NCBI GenBank assembly: GCA_036898135.1
Contig: CM072511.1
Location: 43,444,603-43,508,602, forward strand
From: Oncomelania hupensis
Lineage: Eukaryota; Mollusca; Gastropoda; Littorinimorpha; Pomatiopsidae
DNA: 64,000 nt
Direction of reading: 5' to 3'
Shown: positions 12,971 through 63,116 of the stretch, piece by piece
How the letters are laid out: each line of letters begins with the position of its first letter
Numbering within the stretch: the first letter of the stretch is position 1
The notes under the pieces: model-generated
What the model was told of the DNA's origin: nothing
The model's input: the letters and a program-made list of their open reading frames with translations, nothing else
The model's database searches: none
Program-made: the position numbers and the translations under genes

Positions 12971-13180
12971 ACGCCTAAGAACATCGTGAACAAGCCGGCC
13001 AGACATGACCTGGCGCATGCGCACAGGCGCCCGGCTGAAGTAAGAACTGGTAAGAAACCCGGAACTTTGACGTCGTGACACCTCTCTTTGCGCTGCTGCA
13101 TCTACTTATCTTTGCTGCCTCGTGCGCGCATCTCCTTGGTTTTCCACCCTTCTACATTTTATTCAACAAGACTTCATATT

Positions 13181-13360
13181 CACGTCCCTTATACGCTCGT
13201 GTCCGGGGACATTAAAATAAAGAAGAAGAAGAAGAAGAAGAAGAAGAAGAAGAAGAAGAAGAAGAAGAAGAAGAAGAAGAAGAAGAAGAAGAAGAAGAAT
13301 TCACGTCCCTTTTACGCTCGTGTCCGGGGACATTAACATAAAGAAGAAGAAGAAGACGTC
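13181..13360. repeat. Duplicated 40-bp block with AAG microsatellites
   Basis: TTCACGTCCCTTATACGCTC followed by GTGTCCGGGGACATTAAAAT and (AAG)n occurs twice, about 120 bp apart, the first with an 85-bp AAG run. Confidence 0.85.
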
Positions 13361-13599
13361 CCAGGCTTACGTCGCTTCCCACCATCTCTTCCGCTGGTCG
13401 TATAGCCTATCTATTACGCCGGGTGCAGCGATGTAATGTAATTGGACCGACAGTCTCCCATTCTTTTTCAGTTCGGGACGGGAAAAGCGATTATATAATA
13501 CTTCAAGAAAACCTGCCATCTGTTCGTAACCAGCAACAGAGATTGTAAACGTTAGCCTCGGCCAGTCTCGCCTTCTCTAGGTCGCAGTTCGGGATCGCC

Positions 13600-13710
13600 T
13601 GGGGCGTTAGACGGTGCTTAAGGGCTCGGCTTAGATCCAGTCTTCAACAAGCGCCTTGAGCAATTCTTTGAGCAGGAAGAGCACTATTTAAGAGCAATTT
13701 ATTTCATTCA
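13600..13710 (-). repeat. Diverged copy of the dispersed repeat, minus
   Basis: The reverse complement retains CTCAAGGCGCTTGTTGAAG and AAATAGTGCTCTTCC-like blocks; diverged. Weaker pieces occur at 485-600, 8752-8795, 11128-11160 and 47640-47760. Confidence 0.5.
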
Positions 13711-14024
13711 TTCAATTACACAATGATAAATTTCGTTATTCGTGTCAAGTCCATTGTTTCATTTCTATAGCAGACGTCAAAGTATTGATCGCATCCTGTC
13801 CAATTGCCATCACTGACCGCAGTAGAAAGCAATTCTGACAAAATAAAACAAAGGCAAGGGCCATAGTTTTGAGCAAGCTGACATTGTCGTTTCTCGTGTC
13901 CTTCTTTGTCATTTTGATTTTTTTGATGACTTCCTTGTCTGGATCTCACCTTCAAAGAATGCCTGTCTTTGTTAATTTGTGTTTTGATGATTATTAAAGT
14001 CTCTCTGAGGTCGAGATGAAAAAA

Positions 14025-14180
14025 GAGCTAATTCACGCTAAACGATGACTTTTTCTTTGGTGTCTAATATTTGCGAATATTGAATCTAAACATCGTGTCC
14101 ACCATTCCAAAGGTCGTATGTTGTGAGGTATCTACATTAGACCTATTCAGGCGCTCACTCACACATGGAGTAACCGGTGC
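14025..14180 (+). repeat. Dispersed repeat pair, copy 1
   Basis: About 150 bp with TTTGGTGTCTAATATTTGCG and AATCTAAACATCGTGTCC that recur, diverged, at 19475-19640. Confidence 0.6.
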
Positions 14181-14317
14181 GTGACCCAACGCTACCAGCG
14201 TGCATCGGGGACCTTCGCTAAAGAATAGCGCTGTTGCAAAACTAGTGCAGATAGAGTTATCCGGCCCTGCCTTCACCTATGCCACGGACACCGGCTAGTT
14301 CCGGTTGAGTATTAAGC

Positions 14318-14506
14318 ATGGCCGAACGTAGACGGAAGACTTGTGGCGGAGGAAAACAGTATTGCGTTTGCTGCCCTAATTTCGCAGGAAAAGTAATTGA
14401 AGGGCGCATTGTCAAGTTACACACATTACCAGCTAACAAAACACTGAAACCACTGTGGGAACAACGTTTGCGACTGATTCGGAAAGATTACAACAATGTA
14501 AAATAA
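14318..14506 (+). CDS. THAP-like zinc-finger small ORF
   Basis: A 62-codon ORF starting MAERRRKTCGG. It contains a CVCC-type pair, KLHTLPANKTLKPLWEQR and RLIRKDYN, which follow the THAP pattern (Cys pair, LP-x-K spacing, invariant Trp, basic helix), but the second Cys-x-His pair is not reached before TAA. It may be the first exon of a THAP protein with a donor at GTAAAA near the end, or a transposon remnant, because it starts 10 bases inside a 17-bp inverted repeat. No neighbouring exon was recognised. Confidence 0.5.
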   Translation: MAERRRKTCGGGKQYCVCCPNFAGKVIEGRIVKLHTLPANKTLKPLWEQRLRLIRKDYNNVK

Positions 14507-14830
14507 GATTCAAGATTCAAGATTCTTTATTGTCCAAACACAAGGCATGGATATTTGTTTAGCAGTGCAATAAGGAAGGAAATAACAACATCAAAATTAT
14601 TACAAACATGGACATACAATATTGATACATTTGATATAATCTACTATCAAAAATAACTTCCATACCAAAATACAAATCTATAAACACTAACACACATGCA
14701 TAAACAGATAACCAGCCACATACCCATGCGTACACATTTAACACACAGATAATTATTCCAAGAGTCTCCTCTCTGAAAATCCTTATCGGGAAGAGAGGGG
14801 ACTATAAACTGATATAACATAACATAACAC
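14507..14830 (-). mobile_element. CR1-like LINE 3' end, minus orientation
   Basis: Begins with three ATTCAAG-type repeats and TTCTTTATTGTCC, the inverted 3' microsatellite and terminus typical of CR1/L2 LINEs. Contains the hairpin block repeated at 15511 and ends in TAACA repeats. No ORF. Confidence 0.5.
14761..14805. repeat. Hairpin block, copy 1
   Basis: AGTCTCCTCTCT pairs with AGAGAGGGGACT across a short loop. The whole block, including ACTATAAACTGATA, is repeated unchanged at about 15511-15562. Confidence 0.75.
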
Positions 14831-15510
14831 GGCCCGTCTCACTCACTTTTGGGGAAATTACAGTGAGCCAGACCAAATGGTCTGGTAAATATGTATGATG
14901 AGGGCTTTTTAGCCCAATTTTATTGTCCTTAACGCTCATGCAATATGACGTTAAGCATCGTTTTTCGTTCGTTCGTCTGCCGGCCGCTTCGACCTCCCAA
15001 TTGGATTGGTCATAGTTCCCAATGTCTTTTGGGACTTTTTACAAAAATTTTTAATTCTCCTGTACATAAGTCATTTTTGTGCTTTTATCATTAAATAATG
15101 TATATTTTAGCTTTTGATTTTTTGCAAAGCCGACCCGATCTTGTAATACCTGACGTTTTGCAGACCTGGTCTGCCTTCACAAAATTACAGTCCTTATTTG
15201 GATTTTTTTGATAAATTTCAGTTTTTTATCTTATACTTTGGCCTTGCCTCTCCTTCCCTCCTGGCCTATCAACTCCGGCCCTTGGCACTCTTGTCCTCTT
15301 GGTCCTGCCTTGGCCCTCTCCGATTCATCACTTTTTGCCTACCGGATGTCGTAGCAGCGATCTGCGCTCCACTACATTCACCTTATCTTCCGTCATCATG
15401 AACTTTTACCCATCTGGACATCTTAAAAACACAGTCCCGCATACGCTGAAGTGTTTAGGGACTTTAATATACCAAACCAAACCAAACCAAACCACAGTAT
15501 ATGTATCAGA

Positions 15511-15562
15511 AGTCTCCTCTCTGAAAATCCTTATCGGGAAGAGAGGGGACTATAAACTGATA
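15511..15562. repeat. Hairpin block, copy 2
   Basis: Second copy of the block at 14761, directly repeated 750 bp away and followed by a short CA run. Possibly a small element or a shared LINE 3' hairpin. Confidence 0.75.
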
Positions 15563-15599
15563 CACACACACACAGTATATGTATACACAACTACAACAC

Positions 15600-16960
15600 T
15601 CACCCATTCTTCCATGCCTTAGATCCATCCTAGATCATAATAAAAATAATAATAATAATAATAATAATCATTATAATAATAAGAGTAATAATACAAAATA
15701 ATCATCATAATATTAATAATAATCGTAATCATTTGAGTAATTAATAATTATAAAAATAATAACAATGCAACTACAACTAATAATAATAATAATAATAATA
15801 CAGCAGCACCAACAGACAACTAATAATTAATATATGGTAATAATGATAATAATAATAACAATACTACTACAACTAATAATAATAACAACCGAAAGACTGA
15901 AAATAATAAGACATAATTGCAGTTGCTTCACTGAATTAAAAACAAAAATTATTCTACTGTATAATAATGTTATCTTCTAGATAAACTGCAAAATTAAAAT
16001 TTCTCAATTAAAAAATTAAAGCAAAGAAAAAGAAAGAGAATTCGAATTTCTCGTGAATGTAGGTCACTGACAAACGAATTAGGCCTACTGAACAAACAAA
16101 TCAGCAATCAATGTTTAGGCAAGCAGCCATCCTGAGTAAAATGTGAACGATTGTACAAGAGAAATATAATTTATATAACCCTCCATCTTTCTTGCTTCAA
16201 CCGGAACTAGCCGAACCCAAGGGCCGCAACCGATCCGCCACTTTCGCTTTCATTATGAAACAGCGCTTCATTGATCCTTTTTTTTTTGGCTAATATAAAT
16301 GTCTAAAACTACATTACCTTATTTACCAAAATGTGATGGAACCCCAAAAAATGTAATTCCAATACCCCTAGTCCTTAAACAATTAATGAAATACCTTACG
16401 TCAAATTTAATGCCGGTAAGATTTTTGAATATTCAAATGTGGTATAATAAAACTTGATCCACATTCTGCAGTGAATACTTTTAAGTGATTAGGGCATTTG
16501 TTATTTATATGTTCTCTCACTCAGAAAGACAAAATAATTGCTTCTTTGTGTGTATTTTGAGTATTTGTATGAGCTAGTACTCACAATGCTAATTTTATTG
16601 ATTTACTATCTATACTTTGTAACTTATTCACTAAACACATAGGGGCAGAACGTCACTTTAACATGACAATTCACAAAGTTAATACTGTATGTTGTACAAG
16701 AGCAATTTCTAGATTGATATACAAACTACGATTGAATTCATGGAGTACAAAGTATTTTAAGGGTATTTGGAGTATTTGTACAGGGACCCCCTTTTAAAAT
16801 CATTTACTGTTTGAATGTAGTGTATACTAACACCTTTATACAAACAAGGAATTATATTATCTGCCTAAGATGACCTTAAAAACATTTTATGTGTCATTAT
16901 GAAAACAGTTTAGTTTGTCATTGTTAAAGGATCCAGCAGAATTATGTAAGCTATTTTAAT
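15600..16960. other. Intergenic, AT-rich
   Basis: Imperfect AAT repeats to 15900, then unstructured AT-rich DNA apart from the inverted repeat at 16197. Confidence 0.5.
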
Positions 16961-17010
16961 GTTTAAGAACGTTATTGTGTTACTGTTAATTTTTATTGAA
17001 TTAAATTAAT

Positions 17011-17011
<1 letters not shown>

Positions 17012-17107
<96 letters not shown>
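17012..17107. repeat. (TTA)n microsatellite
   Basis: About 32 triplets, followed by T-rich DNA. Confidence 0.97.
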
Positions 17108-17108
<1 letters not shown>

Positions 17109-17706
17109 TGTGTTATTCTTATTTATTTATTTTTTTATTTTAATTTCATGTATTTATTAATTTACTATTATATTATTGTTGTTAATATTGCTATTATTTA
17201 CTTTTTTTTAAATTTTGCTTTATTTATTTATTTTATTCTACTGGCTTTTAAAATTATTTATTTATTTAACTTCAGTTTCATTTTTCTTTGTTGTCTAAAA
17301 TCATATTGTTGTGAACAGACGTGAAATTAAAATACTGAATTTAATTGATATTGAGGACTTTGCGGTAGCTGCTTCTATAGTATGAGACTGGTTCTGGGCT
17401 CGTTGTATTGGGTTTCGCGTAATTTATAGAGGGAGGTTCACCAAGTGACGTTATCGAGGGACCGACTGCCTTTTTTAAACTGCGTGCACGCTTATTTGGG
17501 ATCTGTCACCTAAACAAAATATGGATCGATACATTCTTCTGTGATTATAATATCTAGTGTACAAGTTTGAAAACAAAACGACCTCAGCGCTATTTAAATT
17601 GGCTGACTATCGTTTAGTTTTCCTGTTCTGCAGACTCTTGCGGCCCTGTTGACTTAGTAAACGCGCTATATAAAATGCGAATGATTCGTCGTCTACCTTT
17701 GTTGTG

Positions 17707-17707
<1 letters not shown>

Positions 17708-17767
<60 letters not shown>

Positions 17768-17914
17768 GTAGTAGTAGTAGCTGTACTATTACTACTACTA
17801 CTACTACTATCTACTACTAGTAGCTGTACTACTACTACTAAGCTTACTATCTACCACCAGTAGCTGTACTACTACTACTATTTAGTAGCTGTAGTAGTAG
17901 ATAGTAGTAGTAGA

Positions 17915-17976
<62 letters not shown>
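17708..17976. repeat. Alternating (ACT)n and (AGT)n arrays with hairpin potential
   Basis: An ACT run of about 58 bp (17708-17766) is followed by mixed complementary blocks and an AGT run of about 50 bp (17925-17976). The outer runs are reverse complements. The array lies 120-390 bases before the IR25a start codon. Confidence 0.9.
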
Positions 17977-18041
17977 TATTGGTCCTGATTTGGCGCGGAA
18001 GAGTCCGCTGGACCTAAAGCAATAACCATGTAATGTAATGT
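17977..18041 (+). mobile_element. Ultrashort retroposed insertion inside a TAG microsatellite
   Basis: Third copy of the unit, starting TTGGTCCTGATTTGGC and ending ATGTAATGTAATGTA, with GTAGTAGTA-type sequence on both sides. The microsatellite hides the exact duplication. It lies only about 60 bases before the IR25a start codon. Confidence 0.7.
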
Positions 18042-18097
18042 AGTAGTAGTCGTAGTATTTTTCAGATTACTGAGATTAACGGATAAGCCTAGTTACA

Positions 18098-56295
<38,198 letters not shown>

Positions 56296-56889
56296 AACTG
56301 GCCTCCTTCTGTGGCTGTGTAAAGACAGTGAAATTGACTTACATTATAGCGTTAAATAATTGAAGCAGCGGTTGATAGGCCAAAATTACTTAAAGGACAG
56401 GCTTTTGTCCAATCAGAATCAGAGAGACACTAGAAGAGATTCGAAGTAATGGACATGGTCGTTCAGTTTTATTTCCTTTGGCTAGATTTTTAACTACTCC
56501 TTTGTTTAACACAAACTTGTTTTCCATTAGACATCGTGATGATGACGAAAAAGATGAGTTTTCTGGTTATCCCTAAGTAGACAGAAATCTCCCTCGACGG
56601 TTGTTACTAAATGCAATGACTGTGATCGTTTAGAACAATTTAGATGTTCTGCTACTACTTTTTAAAAATCCTAATAATTATTGCTTTAAAGTCACAAGCT
56701 AAATGAGTTTGTGTTTGTCACGCACATTGTAACCTTCTAGATGTTGTGATCTTTTTTTTTCTCATTTTGATATTGTTCGATATTCGTGTATGCATCCAGT
56801 AAGCCACTTTAAAAAAATACGTTTGTTGTAGTTTATGATTATGTGGAAAATGTATAATAAAATGGATGCTACAATGGTAATTGTAAAGT

Positions 56890-57142
56890 TATATAAGAAA
56901 CTCCAATGGGATGGCCACATCACCAGAGCATCAGGCCTTGCAAAGACCATCCTGCAAGGCACGGTGCAAGGAGACAGAAGAAAAGAGGGAGACAGAAAAA
57001 GAGGTGGGAGGACAACATTCGAGACACTGAGCGAAACCACGAGAATTGCTGAGGGCAGAAAAAGAGGGAGTATGTGTATATATATATTTTTTTGTCCTCA
57101 GCAATTCTCGTGGGTTCGCTCAGTGTCTCGATTGTTGTCCTC
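56890..57142. mobile_element. Two opposed LINE 3' fragments forming a foldback
   Basis: A plus-oriented piece (GHITRASGLAKTILQGTVQG and following) ends near 57070. It is followed, after a TA-rich loop, by a minus-oriented copy of the 3' segment. Arms 57008-57054 and 57096-57142 pair at 45 of 47 positions. Confidence 0.8.
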
Positions 57143-57554
57143 TGTTATATATATACACTTTACAGATACCATTGTAGCATCAAATTTCTTTTATGTATTG
57201 AAAATAAAAGAATTCGTCCTGTTTGTTCTTAAATTCTCATTGTAAAATCAGTACATAACATTTTAAATGTAGGCCAGCTTTCATTCTTAATATACCATAA
57301 GCATGTGTTCACATAAGAAAATAATTATTGACAGAAAACATGTATTTATTATTTATTATTTATCCTTTATTTCATTTCTTAACATGTTTCGAAGCTGTGT
57401 TCACTTTTATCGTCAGTCCAAACATATGTGCATGTTGTTTAGTTTATTTTTTCAGAGCTCTTTCATTCTATTGCTCATTTAATGATATTCAATCTGTGAA
57501 ATTGTTTCATTATTATACATTGGGGCAGTTGTTATTATCATTAGTATTGTTTTT

Positions 57555-57890
57555 ACAATACGAAGTCCGACAGACCATCACACAAGTCATTGGACAACAC
57601 GATGACCTGCTCACAGTGGTAAAAAAACCGAAACTCCGATGGTATGGCCACATCAGCAGATCATCAGGTCTTGCAAAGACCATCCTGCAAGGCACAGTGC
57701 AAGGAGGTAGAAGAAGATGGAGACCGAAAAAGAGGTGGGAGGACAACATTCGAGAATGGACTGGTTTGACACTGAGCGAAACCATCAGGGTTGCTGAGGA
57801 CAGGGAAAGATGGAGTACGCTGGTTAAACGATTATCTGTGGTGCCCCTACGACCTCCGAATTATGGGATAGGATAGGATAGGATAGGATT
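57555..57890 (+). mobile_element. LINE 3' fragment with (GGATA)n tail
   Basis: Reads EVRQTITQVIGQHDDLLTVV, LRWYGHISRSSGLAKTILQG, KKRWEDNIREWTGLTLSET and DRERWSTLVKRLSVVPLRP without a stop, then (GGATA)n. It is 5'-truncated. Confidence 0.8.
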
Positions 57891-57899
57891 GTTTTTACC

Positions 57900-60540
57900 A
57901 TTATTTTCAATGTTTATTGAATAACATATCACTTTAAACAAAGAATTTTTGATACCCTTACAAATCCTTGTTCTACATACCATCTGAATATTAGAAGATC
58001 TTACACCAATCTGTAATCTGAGGTGAACAAAACAAACAGCAACACCCAAGTTGAGGTCCGAGGCAATATTTCAATATTTATTCAAATTGTTATCAAGCCA
58101 TCTGTAATCTAACTTTTGCTATATATCTTCAAATTACCCACGTAGTGTGTTTTTTATCGTGTGTAGACCTACCTTTTAAATAATTACAAAAATGTGATCG
58201 AGTCCAAGTTCTTTTAAATAAACTCCAGGGAGCAGATGTAAAAATAATGTTATGGATGGATATTAGTATTACGTGTATTTGTGTGTGTGTGTGTGTGAGT
58301 ATGCGTTGGGGCATGTGTGTGTGTGCGTTTGTGTGTGTGAAGTGGAGACTAAAAACTATCTCTAGTGGACAATTATAATGCTGCATTCAGCATTTTCTAC
58401 CTCAGAGAGTATTCATGAACTGCAGTGCACAAAACGATAACTGCAGGCAAGAAAGAGACAAAGTCCATCACTCTTCAAACTCTCTTTCATCAAACAAAAT
58501 ACATCTTGAAACACTAACACAGGTTGCGGAACACATTTTATTATTGAAAGTCTTGGCCTTCATTGGTGGTAAAAGTGGTCATCTGTTAAACATCATTATG
58601 GTCAAAGGGGGTACTCTGTAGACCGAAACTACTAAAATACCATGCAAAACAAGGTAAGGGGGGAGAACTGGGAGTGTTGGGGATGGGATGGGGTAGCTGG
58701 ATGCGCACTTAAAGTGGAGGGGTGGGGAGGAGGATTAAGAGGTACAAGGTTGTTTAGTCTTCTGTTTGGAAGGGTGGTGGCAAGGGTTTATACTAATATC
58801 ACTGGTAAGAAAACTCGTTTAAAACGTACCAAAAATAAAAACAAAACCCCAAAATATTATCACAGTCTTCCTCGTACAAAAATGTGCAAAGTTTTGGGGT
58901 GAGCCAAAAAACCAGCAAAACCCAAATCATCAAAAGATGGGCGCGTATTCAAATTCTTATACATGAATACACACTGCCACTGGAACTAATGTTGGACTGG
59001 AAAACAATGTAATGCAATTAGTAGTATTTTACTACAACACGAACATTCAAACTCGTACACAAGGACTTTGAATTCAGATCTAAAGAACAAAATAAACATG
59101 GCTACCATACGATACCACAGAAAAATAAAATAAACATGGTTACCTTGTTAATATGTATGTAACCTTAAGGAATAAAACAATGCTAACAACGTAACATATA
59201 TGCATATGCAATGAAAACTTAGGATTGTTAATCAATCACATGGAAGTAATTGAATTACTACACTTTCCCAAGAGGTTGAGTTATATTACTGAGGGTAATA
59301 AAACTGTCAATATTTATGGTGATCAAGCAATAAAGATCCGACACAAGCAATGTAATGGGGACCGAAAGTGTGCATAACAACATTACATGCTTTACTCAAG
59401 AGTTTGGCTGAACATCAAGTTCAAAATGTAAGGTAGAGATCACACAGAAGTAATAAACGACACATCTCTCAACACTTTGAGGCAAGTTAAATATATCTCT
59501 CATTATACATCTACGACAAGGTGCATAAAAGAAACTCTAATATAACAATACAGCTTGTTCGTGTTTTACAGAGTATGAGTGAACACCAAGGTTAACATTA
59601 ACGTAAGGTAGAAATTACACACAGGAGATAAATTCAGAATCTCTCTTAATATAAATCTCTCAATGCTTTTGACACATAGATCTCTCAACTTCTTAAGAGT
59701 ATAACGCAACATGGAAAGTGCATTTTCATAATAATATGTAACTTGTAAGCACGCACGTTAGGATAAGTATTTCAAACCTCAATTATTGGCATCTTGCTGA
59801 CCCGCATTAAATAATATTAAAGCTTAAAACTGACCATCAAAGGTTGACATGAAGAATAACCCAGTCTGTGTTATATTTAAAACAAAAATAGTACTTTGAA
59901 ATTCATGGACATATTCATGCACACACACTTACACACACCACACACAAATACACTAATAAATATAGGTATTGCTGATTCCCTTGTAACAAAGACATACACG
60001 AAATCAATTTATAAAGGATCACTATGCTAAACTGAGTCAATTGCAAACACTTGCATAAAAATAATCAAACTAGCAATGAACAGAGAATTTCTAAAAAAAA
60101 ACTATACTTGTATTATTCTGCATGAAATAATGTGCTATGGTTGCAGTCAATGAAACCAGTTCAATCAATGCAAGCAAAACCCTTAAAGTTTGAATTCTAA
60201 GCAGATAAATCAGGATATGGCGCACATACATTCTCCTTTAACACATTTTGTTTTGTAATCATATTAAATAAAACTGATGGTATAAATTAATTTTGTGCAA
60301 ATTAAACGTGTACAAAAAGGATGTACAATGGATGGATTTTCTTCATGACACAGAAGTTGACTAGTATTATGCAAACAAACGAACAAGACAACAATTCATT
60401 AATTAATGTCCATAAATCACAGAAACAAACTTTAAACACAAGTACACCCATACCCATAATGACAATAATAAAGAAGGGTTTTCATCATAACTGTAAAAAA
60501 AATTAATCTTCTTCTGCTTTTGAATCAAGACCATGCCTAG

Positions 60541-60589
<49 letters not shown>

Positions 60590-61784
60590 CCTCCTCCTCC
60601 TCCTCCTCCTCCTCAAATGTATAACTGTTAACTATAACAATGTAGGTAATTTTGTCGTAAAAGTAACTTTAAAAACCTTCTCATAGCTTTCAACAAAACA
60701 AACATTGAGTTTGATTAGTTAAACTTTTGCATGAAGGTTATTTGAAAATGCATTTTGATTTTAAAACCTGAGGTAGTGTCAACCAATAAGGTTGTTTAAA
60801 ATTTTCAATAGTATTTTGTTGTTGTTGCAAATCTGTTGCTGAAAAGTGGTGCAGTCAAACAACTCAAAATTCACACAAAAACCTTTAAGTTTTAATCATG
60901 ATCACTTCAGAATAATTTGAATATTAACCTTAAATGGACAGACACTAAAAAAATATGTCAGTAAACAAGCAAAATCTACAATAACTATAATTTAAAAAAA
61001 ACAGGTTCAATAGGCAATGTTTTAATGTTTCAGCATTCCAAAATGTATCACAAACAGGTACATTAAAATACAAAACTAAATACAATTTGATGTGAAACAA
61101 ACACTTTCAGCAATACCATGGCCAAACTGTGCACAATTTAGGTGTACAATATCTTGTTTGGTTTGCCATTTTGTTTCTTATAATACAAATTACAATTATT
61201 GCTGAATAAATTATTAAATGTTTCTAGTATCCAATACAATGTATGGGGTAAAAAAAAGATGACAAGGCATAGATATTGTAATTCCGACAGTCAATTTTTC
61301 TTTTATATTTCCATAAATAAATAAATAAAATAAATTAAGTAATAGATACATTTCGTGAAAACACATTTAGCACACAGCCCCCAAAAAAGAAGGTAAAAAC
61401 TGGAAAACAATAAATTATTTTTTGTTATGCAAGTGCAGACAAAAACACGAGATCTTATGCTAATATTTTCAACTTCATTCTAGCAAGAACAACCACACAC
61501 AAACAAAACAAAACAAAATTAAACTCTTTTCACTTCTTTTCTCTCTCTTCACCCCTCATCCCCCCCCAAACAAATAATGTTAAAAAAAATACAAAAATAA
61601 AATAAAAGAAGAAAAAGAAGAAAAGAGCTTTAGTAATATATATTGTGCCGTGATATTAAAGTCAAGCACACATTTTTGTCATGCTTAAAAAACACTCATT
61701 TTGTATAAAATAAGATGGAAACAGACTGAGAGAGATCATTCAATTAAATAAATTATGAATAAATACATTAAAAAATATAATAAT

Positions 61785-61841
<57 letters not shown>

Positions 61842-63116
61842 CAATGATAATATTTTTTAATACAAGGAAAACAAGCAATGACACAATCATTGATGCATCA
61901 TGCTCAAAAAGAGTATAACAAATAATAGTGAAACTAATGGACGTAAGTGGCAGATCCATGTTGTGGGAGTGTATTGCACAGTCTTAATGTAACAATAAAA
62001 TATTTCATCTGTCTCTAACATTAAAAAAAACATTTTAATATCTAAATACATCTATCTAAAAAACACACTTCACAGAAAATCAGCATAGCAATTCCTGTAT
62101 AATACGCATATTGGTAAAATAAGTTTTTTTTTTTTTAAATATGTCAGTTTGACAAATTAATGACAAACATACTATCTATAAATAATATTATAGTTGTAAT
62201 CAGCTTAACCTGAACCCCACCAAAGACTTCACAGCTAGGAAGTGGAAGGAAGAAGATAGCTATTGCTTATTAGTTTTCAGCACAAATGCAACCTTTGTTA
62301 TCACAAGCTACATGATGGTTTCAATGAATTCAACAAGACCAGTTCCTTGCTTCCCATCACCACAAATGCAATCACCAGTTCATCACCCTCATTTTACTGT
62401 GACAGCAGGGAATAAGCTGTAAAATTCCTCTACCACTCACCAACAACCATCAAACATTTCATCACTCATTATTATTATATCAATGAACCTGTCAGCATTC
62501 GTAACATTATTACCATTGACTTATACATGTACACAACTGTGTAAAAGTACATAGTTTATGAGTCAACACTTTGTCCCCTGAACCACCCAAAATAAAAAAT
62601 ATTTGAGTCAACACTTATCGCTGTTCATCTTGTAACAATTCACAGTTTAGAGCATCTCGTAACGTCCAGACTGAGATTTCTGATTTATTGACTCAACTTT
62701 CACATCGGAAACCTCAATCCTGGTATCACTTTGACATAACAAATTTCATACAATGTATCACTGAATCAACTTCTATATCAGAAACTCCAAAAACTGAATA
62801 AATATCTTCATATCTTGCCAAACAATCACACCACTTTTATTAACAGGAGGAACAAACTTCTCATTATCAGAAAGCACAAATATGCCGCCATCACTGAACA
62901 ATTCACTTTCATATATTTTCACAATCAGATCACTGTTGTTGGTTGGAGACGGAACACCGATTACTAACTTGTTTCCGATTACTGACTTAACGTTCACATC
63001 ACAAAACTTCAAACCAGACATCAAATTGGTCAACTGACAAATATCTTCAGACTTTCAGATCATTCAATCTGAGCCAATGTCCATGCATGAAACTTTCATA
63101 CGTCATCTTGTCCACT
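57900..63116. other. AT-rich convergent intergenic region
   Basis: No ORF with protein features. Simple repeats at 58280-58340 (GT), 60540-60615 (ATC then TCC) and 61783-61836 (AAT). It may include long 3' UTR sequence of the minus-strand gene ending at 63117, as several TTTATT (reverse AATAAA) signals occur. Confidence 0.5.

Larger units (their letters stand above)
14292..16213. mobile_element. Candidate DNA transposon bounded by 17-bp inverted repeats
   Basis: CGGCTAGTTCCGGTTGA at 14292-14308 recurs as an exact reverse complement at 16197-16213. The interval holds the THAP-like ORF, CR1-like tail sequences and AT-rich DNA. No clear target duplication is visible, so the element call is tentative. 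Confidence 0.4.

Noticed and set aside
62773..63033. 86-codon minus-strand ORF downstream of the last gene
   Set aside because: It begins after the TGA of the terminal exon with no splice signals linking it, so it is more likely chance in an AT-rich 3' UTR.
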